NCBI GenBank assembly: GCA_002478685.1
Contig: DLPY01000031.1
Location: forward strand, 1-21,809
Reading direction: 5' to 3'
Length of the DNA stretch: 21,809 nucleotides
Source of the DNA: Flavobacteriaceae bacterium UBA7446
GTDB taxonomy: Bacteria; Bacteroidota; Bacteroidia; Flavobacteriales; Flavobacteriaceae
Below are positions 16,866 through 21,809 of the stretch, one piece after another. Below the pieces are notes generated by a model, which had not been told where the DNA came from, made no database searches, and worked only from the letters and a program-made list of their open reading frames with translations. A program made the position numbers and the translations under genes. Position 1 is the stretch's first letter. The number at the start of each line of letters is the position of its first letter.

Positions 16866-17747
16866 ATGAAAAAAAGCATAGCACTTTGTTTTATACTTAT
16901 AAATGCCATGCTTTACGCCCAAACCGACTCCCTACAAACACCAGAAACAGATTGGAAAAAAGGTGGTGTTGCCAAACTTCTTTTTAATCAAGCGGCATTT
17001 AGCGAATGGGCTTCTGGTGGGCAAAATAGTATTTCGTTGAGTTTTCATGCCGATTACGATCTCAACTATAGCAAAAACGGATGGAACTGGGATACTAAAT
17101 TTTTAGGCGATTTTGGGCTGACTAAGCTCAGCGACACCAAGTTTTTGCGTAAAACCAACGACCGTTTTGACTTACAATCTTTTTTAGGTAAAAAATTTAC
17201 CAACACTTGGAGCTACTCTTCCGTATTTGGGCTAAAAACACAGTTTTCACGTGGCTACAATTACGGTGAAGATGCAGAAGGCAACGAAACCCGAAGTCTT
17301 AGAACTCATTTTTTCTCTCCTGTTTACATTCAGTTGGGGGTTGGTTTGTATTGGAAAAAGTCCAAAAATTTATGGGTAAATATTGCCCCTTTTACCCAAC
17401 GAATAACCTTAGTAAACCGAAAGTTTACGATGGATTTGCCCGAGGGCAAAGAATATTTTGGGGTTCGTAAAGGCGATAACCACCGCTTTGAATTGGGTGC
17501 GTCTGTAAATGCATTTTACAAGTTTTCTCCCATGGAAAACATGACCCTTGAGCAACGCCTTGGGTTGTATTCTGACTATTTGGATAAGGCAGAAAATGTA
17601 GACATAGACTATCAAATTGCATCTGAACTACAAGTAAACGAACATATATCTACCAACCTGATTCTTCAATTGGTTTATGATGACAATGCGGTAAAGCGCC
17701 TACAAGTGCGCGAAGTATTTGGTGTGGGTATCCGCATGAAGTTGTAG
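16866..17747 (+). CDS. DUF3078-family outer-membrane protein
   Basis: This 293-residue protein has a signal peptide (residues 1-19, MKKSIALCFILINAMLYAQ). Its mature part is rich in alternating, aromatic beta-strands, as in an outer-membrane barrel. The N-terminal stretch WKKGGVAKLLFNQAAFSEWASGG marks the Bacteroidetes DUF3078 family, of unknown function. It starts 3 bp after DUF2480 and is the last gene of the suf transcription unit. Whether it is functionally tied to Fe-S assembly or only co-transcribed is not clear. Its TAG is immediately followed by the hflX stop on the other strand, with no base between. Confidence 0.85.
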   Translation: MKKSIALCFILINAMLYAQTDSLQTPETDWKKGGVAKLLFNQAAFSEWASGGQNSISLSFHADYDLNYSKNGWNWDTKFLGDFGLTKLSDTKFLRKTNDRFDLQSFLGKKFTNTWSYSSVFGLKTQFSRGYNYGEDAEGNETRSLRTHFFSPVYIQLGVGLYWKKSKNLWVNIAPFTQRITLVNRKFTMDLPEGKEYFGVRKGDNHRFELGASVNAFYKFSPMENMTLEQRLGLYSDYLDKAENVDIDYQIASELQVNEHISTNLILQLVYDDNAVKRLQVREVFGVGIRMKL

Positions 17748-18959
17748 TCAACCCTCAATCTCAATTTTGGGGTAGAGAAAATGGTTGTATGGAAAACGGG
17801 TTATATGCAATTCTCGCACCTTTTGATAAAGGCGTTGCCTAAAGTGCTGTAGGTTTTTCTTTTTGACTGCTGAAATAAACACCGCATCCCCTTGGGTTTT
17901 TGCCATCCAGGTTTCTTTCCATTCTTCAAGTGAATAGTGTTCCGTGCCCCGTGTTGCAATCAAATCGGTTTCATCAAAGGTTTCAGGTGTATACGCATCA
18001 ATTTTGTTAAACACCATGAGGGTAGGCTTGTCTTTCACCTTTAGTTCGGCAAGAAGTTCGTTAACAGAAGCTATATGCTGTTCAAACTGCGAATGTGCCA
18101 AATCTACCACATGCAACAATAGGTCTGCTTCGTGTACTTCGTCTAGCGTGCTTTTAAAACTTTCTACCAATTGGGTGGGCAGTTTGCGTATAAATCCTAC
18201 CGTGTCGGAAAGTAAAAACGGAAGGTTTTCTACCACCACTTTACGCACTGTGGTGTCCAATGTTGCGAAGAGTTTATTTTCGGCAAAAACATCGCTTTTG
18301 CTCAATACGTTCATAAGCGTAGATTTTCCCACATTGGTATAGCCTACCAATGCCACGCGTACCAAAGCACCTCGGTTGCCTCGCTGGGTTGCCATTTGGC
18401 GGTCAATGGTAGTCAGTTTCTTTTTAAGCAATGAAATTTTATCTCGCACAATACGGCGGTCGGTTTCAATTTCTGTTTCTCCAGGACCACGCATTCCAAT
18501 ACCTCCTCGTTGACGTTCTAAGTGTGTCCAAAGTCCTTTTAGTCGTGGTAATAAATATTGATATTGCGCCAACTCTACCTGTGTTCGGGCATAGCTTGTT
18601 TTAGCGCGCTGCGCAAAAATGTCTAAAATAAGACCCGTGCGGTCTAAAATTTTACATTTTAATAGCTCTTCGATATTGCTTTGTTGGGCTGGTGTTAATT
18701 CATCATCAAAGATAACAGTACTAATGTCATGCGTTTTTACATAAGCTAACACGTCTTCCATCTTGCCAGTTCCTATAAAGGTTTTGGGGTTTGGATTATC
18801 TAGTTTTTGAGTAAACCGTTTTTTTACCTCACCTCCTGCGGTAAGGGTCAAAAATGCCAACTCGTCCATATAGTCTTGGACTTGTTGTTCATTTTGTTGC
18901 TGATTGATAATCCCAACAAGTACGGCATACTCGTAGTGGTGTGTTTTTTGTTCAATCAT
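17748..18959 (-). CDS. hflX: Ribosome-associated GTPase HflX
   Basis: This 403-residue GTPase splits or rescues stalled 70S ribosomes, for example after heat or antibiotic stress. The N-terminal HflX domain carries the signature RGGIGMRGPGETEIETDRR (about 151-169) after a helical stretch. The G domain follows: G1 GYTNVGKST (206-214), G3 DTVGF (252-256), G4 NKID (318-321) and G5 SAVKKKN (about 363). ATG at 18959 is preferred over a TTG at 18971 because it overlaps the lpxH stop as ATGA. It is the last gene of the minus-strand operon. Confidence 0.96.
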   Translation of the reverse strand: MIEQKTHHYEYAVLVGIINQQQNEQQVQDYMDELAFLTLTAGGEVKKRFTQKLDNPNPKTFIGTGKMEDVLAYVKTHDISTVIFDDELTPAQQSNIEELLKCKILDRTGLILDIFAQRAKTSYARTQVELAQYQYLLPRLKGLWTHLERQRGGIGMRGPGETEIETDRRIVRDKISLLKKKLTTIDRQMATQRGNRGALVRVALVGYTNVGKSTLMNVLSKSDVFAENKLFATLDTTVRKVVVENLPFLLSDTVGFIRKLPTQLVESFKSTLDEVHEADLLLHVVDLAHSQFEQHIASVNELLAELKVKDKPTLMVFNKIDAYTPETFDETDLIATRGTEHYSLEEWKETWMAKTQGDAVFISAVKKKNLQHFRQRLYQKVRELHITRFPYNHFLYPKIEIEG

Positions 18960-19717
18960 GGTGCCTCCCAAGTGCTAAGAGTGAGCATACTACCATCAAA
19001 AACGGCGTAGGTGTTATACTCTAACCAATCTCCCAAATTTATGTAGCGCGATGTTTTTGACAACTCAATGTCAAGGGGCAAATGACGATGTCCAAAAATA
19101 AAATAATCAATGTTTTGTGTTTCCAATTTTTTACGACAATAATGTACCAGCCATTCGCCTTCCGGTCCATTATAAACTTTATCCTCATTTCCAGATATTA
19201 GGCGATTTTTGAGAGAAAGATATTGGGCAAATCGCATTCCCAAATCGGGGTGAATAAGGCGGTACATCCACTGAATAAAAGGATTGCGAAACACTTTTTT
19301 CATACGCTTATAGCCCTTGTCGCTAGGACCAAGTCCGTCACCATGCCCAATGAAAAATGATTTACCGTTAAATTCAAGTTTTTGGGGTTCGAAGAAGACA
19401 GGAATTCCCAATTCGGTTTCAAAATAATCTTGCATCCACATATCGTGATTTCCCACAAAAAAATAGATGGGAATCCCACTATCGGCAACCTCAGCGAGCT
19501 TACCTAATACTCTTACAAATCCTCTTGGGATTACTCGTTTGTATTCAATCCACACATCAAACAAATCGCCCAACAAGTAAATGGCGGCGGCATCGTCTTT
19601 GACTTTATCGAGCCAGGCAACAAATTGCTTTTCGCGCACCTTGCTTTTTTCAATATTTGGTGCGCCCAAATGATTGTCGGAAGCAAAATAGACTTTTTTC
19701 CCTTTGGGTATGTTCAT
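18956..19717 (-). CDS. lpxH: UDP-2,3-diacylglucosamine diphosphatase (LpxH-type)
   Basis: This 253-residue calcineurin-like phosphoesterase is expected to cleave UDP-2,3-diacylglucosamine to lipid X in lipid A synthesis. The metal motifs appear in order: D14-N-H16 (FASDNHLG), G50-D51 (GDLFDVW), GNHD (89-92), GHGDG (124-128) and GHRH near residue 218. DNH in place of the more common DxH-L spelling and the internal helical lid are normal for Bacteroidetes members. The frame continues upstream to 19846 but would overlap queD. ATG at 19717 fits the family N-terminus and lies four bases after a -7 element. The stop overlaps the hflX start. Confidence 0.9.
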   Translation of the reverse strand: MNIPKGKKVYFASDNHLGAPNIEKSKVREKQFVAWLDKVKDDAAAIYLLGDLFDVWIEYKRVIPRGFVRVLGKLAEVADSGIPIYFFVGNHDMWMQDYFETELGIPVFFEPQKLEFNGKSFFIGHGDGLGPSDKGYKRMKKVFRNPFIQWMYRLIHPDLGMRFAQYLSLKNRLISGNEDKVYNGPEGEWLVHYCRKKLETQNIDYFIFGHRHLPLDIELSKTSRYINLGDWLEYNTYAVFDGSMLTLSTWEAP

Positions 19718-19721
19718 GTTG

Positions 19722-19729
19722 CAAAAGTA
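19722..19729 (-). promoter_or_regulatory. -7 element before lpxH
   Basis: TACTTTTG on the minus strand is an exact TAnnTTTG match in the 16-bp gap after queD. It ends four bases (CAAC) before the lpxH ATG, the same spacing as at thiL. No TTG stands at the -33 distance, so the promoter may be weak. Confidence 0.45.
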
Positions 19730-19733
19730 CAAA

Positions 19734-20183
19734 TTACTGGTCTGCAGCGTGCCACTCTGCATATGAGCTGGAGGTTTCTCGTAATCGTAAGTGGTGAAGG
19801 GTGACATTTTTGGGCAATTTTGCTTGAATTTTGGAAGCAAAATCAATAATCATTTCCTCAGTAGTTGGCTGATAATCCATAAAAATAACCTTATGACCAT
19901 TTTGTTCCATGATTTTTGCTAGCTCTACATGGGGCGTGTTTTGATTAAATACCGTAGCGTGGTCAAAAACTTCTACAATCTCTGATTTAACGATTTTTTT
20001 CAGGTCTTTGAAGTCGATAACCATACCGTACTTTACGTTTTTTGGGTCGTTTATGGGAGTTCCCATGACGGTTACATCTAATTTATAACTATGTCCGTGT
20101 ACATTTTTACAAAGCCCATCATATCCGTATAGGGCGTGGGCGGTTTCGAAGCCAAAACTTTTGGTAATACGAATTTTACTCAT
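19734..20183 (-). CDS. queD: 6-carboxytetrahydropterin synthase (QueD/PTPS family)
   Basis: This 149-residue member of the 6-pyruvoyltetrahydropterin synthase family converts dihydroneopterin triphosphate to 6-carboxytetrahydropterin, an early step in queuosine/7-deazaguanine synthesis. Zinc ligands H16, H29 and H31 and the catalytic C25 lie in ETAHALYGYDGLCKNVHGHSY. D74-H75 (VFDHATVFN) and E136 (RLRETSSSYAEW) complete the active site. It is somewhat longer than E. coli QueD (about 120 residues). The TAG of the enoyl-CoA hydratase gene ends 2 bp before its ATG. A true pyruvoyl-pterin synthase cannot be excluded, but the CxxxHGH motif favours QueD. Confidence 0.92.
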   Translation of the reverse strand: MSKIRITKSFGFETAHALYGYDGLCKNVHGHSYKLDVTVMGTPINDPKNVKYGMVIDFKDLKKIVKSEIVEVFDHATVFNQNTPHVELAKIMEQNGHKVIFMDYQPTTEEMIIDFASKIQAKLPKNVTLHHLRLRETSSSYAEWHAADQ

Positions 20184-20185
20184 GA

Positions 20186-20941
20186 CTAGGCTTTAAGTTG
20201 TTGAAGCGTCTTTTGTGTTTCAGGCAAAAGTAAGAGTCTTCCCGAAATTTCAGCGTTTTTTGGAAGAAGTTCTTCCCAATGATCGGTGTTTGCCCAAAGG
20301 GTTTTATTAAGTTCAGCGACAGCTTTGGGCGCATACTTTGCTAACTGATTGGCTTTTGCAATAACTGCATTATTAGCCGCATCAAAATCAGCATATACTT
20401 CTGTAAAAAGACCGTGTTTTAGTGCCCAATCGGCAGACTTCCATTGTTTCGGCTGTAAGGCCAAAGAAGCTAATGCCGCCGTTCCAATTTTACGTTCCAC
20501 CGCAGGGGCAATCACAAAAGGACCAATTCCAATCGCCAATTCGGATAGGCGTACTTGTGCGGCTGCAGTAGCCACAGAATAATCGCAAGCAGCAACAATA
20601 CCCACACCACCACCTATGGCTTTACCGTGAATCCGCCCTACTATAGGTTTTGAACACATACGCATAGCATTTATCAGGTTGGCAAAGCCCATAAAAAAGA
20701 TTTTGCCTTGTTCAGGGGTTTGTATTTCTAAAAGCTCATCAAACGAAGCCCCCGCACAAAAGGCTTTGGAAGGATTACTTTGTAATAAAATAGCATGAAC
20801 ATCATTGTCTTTTGCAGCAGCGATTATGGATTTCGTAAGTGCAGTTAATTGGGCTTGAGGGAAACAGTTATGTTTTGGGTGCGCAAAGGTAATGGTTGCC
20901 ACACCGTTTTTGTGTTGGGTTGTAAGCGTTCCTATTGTCAT
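20186..20941 (-). CDS. Enoyl-CoA hydratase/isomerase family protein
   Basis: This 251-residue crotonase-fold protein would act on an acyl-CoA thioester. The oxyanion-hole segments are visible: CAGASFDEL (62-70) and GKAIGGGVGIVAACD (106-120). Of the two catalytic glutamates of classic enoyl-CoA hydratase, the second is present (E134 in RLSELAIGIGP). The first position is glycine (G114, where GGGxELA would carry Glu). That single-Glu layout occurs in several subfamilies, including 3-methylglutaconyl-CoA hydratase-like proteins of leucine breakdown, so the exact reaction is open. Its ATG overlaps the preceding gene's stop as ATGA, and queD follows after 2 bp. Confidence 0.88.
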   Translation of the reverse strand: MTIGTLTTQHKNGVATITFAHPKHNCFPQAQLTALTKSIIAAAKDNDVHAILLQSNPSKAFCAGASFDELLEIQTPEQGKIFFMGFANLINAMRMCSKPIVGRIHGKAIGGGVGIVAACDYSVATAAAQVRLSELAIGIGPFVIAPAVERKIGTAALASLALQPKQWKSADWALKHGLFTEVYADFDAANNAVIAKANQLAKYAPKAVAELNKTLWANTDHWEELLPKNAEISGRLLLLPETQKTLQQLKA

Positions 20942-21702
20942 ACCGTTGGCTTTGGATGTTTTATGCGTCCAAAAATACGTTTTAGTTTGTAACGTAAATA
21001 CTTGCCTTTATAGCTTTTGCGGTGAACACCAATCATGTAAAAATACGGATTGTTACGTACGTCACCATTAATAATGAAAGGCGAGAAGTTGTTTTTCCAG
21101 GCAGCGAAGTTAAAGCTTAGTTGGTCGCGCTTACTACCATGGCAAAATTCATCCCACCATGTTTCCATTGTTTTGATGACATCAGGGTGGTGATGATTTC
21201 GCAGCATTACAGTTGCAGCAATCAGACCATTATTTTCTGGATATCCACTATCACGATAGCGTTTCATGTGGGTTTCCATAACTTGAAAATCATCTTTCAA
21301 CACGCCGCTTTCAAGGTATAAATCAATAATGGCTTGGTGTTCTTTGTAAACACAATCACGCGCATCGGAACATTGATTGTGGTCAAAAATTCCCATTGGC
21401 GCATGTGCCAACACCTCTTTAAGTAATGGAATAGGATTTCTAATCAGTAAGATGTTACCGTCTATGTAAATAGAGTAGTCGTATTTTTTTAAATAAGCGT
21501 GAGGAACAATTTTAGGATGCCTGGACGTACGTGCCGGACTAAGTGCTTTGGCTTGAAGGGGAGTTATTTTCCATGTTTTTGAGCGGAAATTTTGATCGGT
21601 AAAGCAAACATAATCTACTCCATTAAATTTTGGTTGTGGTAGAAGCCCATCGTACGGTCCTATAATAGTAGTATAAACGACAATCTTAGCATTGTGTTTC
21701 AT
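20938..21702 (-). CDS. DUF616-family glycosyltransferase-like protein
   Basis: This 254-residue soluble protein has the DUF616 pattern: IVVYTTIIGPYDGL at the N-terminus, VDYVCFTD (29-36), then YSIYIDGNI with D81 in a DxD-like position expected to bind a metal/nucleotide-sugar, and WWDEFCHGSKRDQLSFNFAAW (about 182-202) near the acceptor side. It ends in a basic tail (KGKYLRYKLKRIFGRIKHPK). Relatives are treated as glycosyltransferases of polysaccharide or LPS pathways; the substrate here is unknown. It is the first gene of the minus-strand operon that includes lpxH, so a link with envelope glycans is plausible but inferred. ATG at 21702. Confidence 0.8.
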   Translation of the reverse strand: MKHNAKIVVYTTIIGPYDGLLPQPKFNGVDYVCFTDQNFRSKTWKITPLQAKALSPARTSRHPKIVPHAYLKKYDYSIYIDGNILLIRNPIPLLKEVLAHAPMGIFDHNQCSDARDCVYKEHQAIIDLYLESGVLKDDFQVMETHMKRYRDSGYPENNGLIAATVMLRNHHHPDVIKTMETWWDEFCHGSKRDQLSFNFAAWKNNFSPFIINGDVRNNPYFYMIGVHRKSYKGKYLRYKLKRIFGRIKHPKPTV

Positions 21703-21706
21703 GGCA

Positions 21707-21714
21707 TAAAATTA
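21707..21714 (-). promoter_or_regulatory. Possible -7 element of the DUF616-queD-lpxH-hflX operon
   Basis: TAATTTTA on the minus strand differs from TAnnTTTG at one base and ends four bases (TGCC) before the ATG at 21702. The spacing is identical to thiL and lpxH, which is the main reason to take it seriously. No -33 TTG is visible. Confidence 0.35.
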
Positions 21715-21751
21715 TGACTTTATTTGACGATGTCGACTTTATGATTTTTAG

Positions 21752-21759
21752 TAAGTTTG
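21752..21759 (+). promoter_or_regulatory. -7 element of the tRNA-Ala promoter
   Basis: TAAGTTTG matches TAnnTTTG exactly and ends eight bases before the mature tRNA 5' end. The nearest TTG (21724-21726) is 25 nt upstream, slightly longer than usual spacing. Confidence 0.55.
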
Positions 21760-21767
21760 CCTTCTAC

Positions 21768-21809
21768 GGGGATGTAGCTCAGTTGGCTAGAGCGCTTGAC
21801 TGGCAGTCA
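21768..21809 (+). tRNA. tRNA-Ala (anticodon GGC), 3' half outside window
   Basis: The first 42 bases of a tRNA are present. The 5' acceptor strand is GGGGATG (21768-21774), then T8-A9, a D-stem GCTC/GAGC (21777-21780 and 21790-21793) with the loop AGTTGGCTA, and G26. The anticodon stem is CTTGA (21795-21799), the loop CTGGCAG, and the start of the 3' strand TCA. Loop positions 34-36 are GGC (21802-21804), reading alanine GCC/GCU codons. The G3:U70 alanine identity pair cannot be checked because the 3' half is missing. Confidence 0.88.

Noticed and set aside
19718..19846. N-terminal extension of LpxH by 43 residues.
   Set aside because: It lies almost wholly inside queD, does not resemble the family, and an ATG with a promoter element sits exactly where the family N-terminus begins.

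Overview
The window looks like a chromosomal stretch from a Bacteroidetes bacterium, most likely in the Flavobacteriia. The evidence is the protein families (Bacteroidetes-type SdhC and SdhA, DUF3078, DUF2480, a C-terminal SbsA-type Ig-like protein), the near absence of Shine-Dalgarno sequences, an AT-leaning composition, and several exact matches to the Bacteroidetes -7 promoter element TAnnTTTG. It reads as ordinary core genome. I see no insertion sequence, prophage, CRISPR array or pseudogene, and no gap between genes exceeds about 125 bases.

Layout. (1) 1-1254: the tail of an Ig-like domain lipoprotein/surface protein converges on a nitrilase-family omega-amidase. (2) 1307-4773: a minus-strand sdhCAB operon for a type B succinate:quinone oxidoreductase (one five-helix cytochrome b subunit, no SdhD), with a well-formed promoter. 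(3) 4862-9006: a 939-residue secreted Asp-box beta-propeller protein and aminopeptidase P, divergent from a 41-bp gap. (4) 9003-10040: thiL. (5) 10108-17747: a compact ten-gene plus-strand Suf iron-sulfur cluster operon: sufA, sufB, a small lipoprotein, sufC, sufD, sufS, sufE, a DUF59 protein, a DUF2480 protein and a DUF3078 outer-membrane protein. (6) 17748-21702: a minus-strand operon of five tightly packed genes: DUF616 glycosyltransferase-like, enoyl-CoA hydratase/isomerase, queD, lpxH and hflX. (7) 21752-21809: a promoter and the first half of tRNA-Ala(GGC), cut by the window edge.

How they fit. The Suf operon builds the Fe-S clusters that SdhB, encoded in the same window, needs in three forms. 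The least understood part of the window is what rides inside the Suf operon: an NlpE-like lipoprotein between sufB and sufC, a three-cysteine DUF2480 protein, and a DUF3078 barrel at the end. Two regulatory patterns stand out. First, an inverted repeat overlaps the predicted suf transcription start. Second, several genes carry a -7 element ending exactly 4 nt before their ATG, which predicts leaderless or nearly leaderless mRNAs. All three convergent gene pairs overlap or abut, so there is no room for ordinary intergenic terminators.
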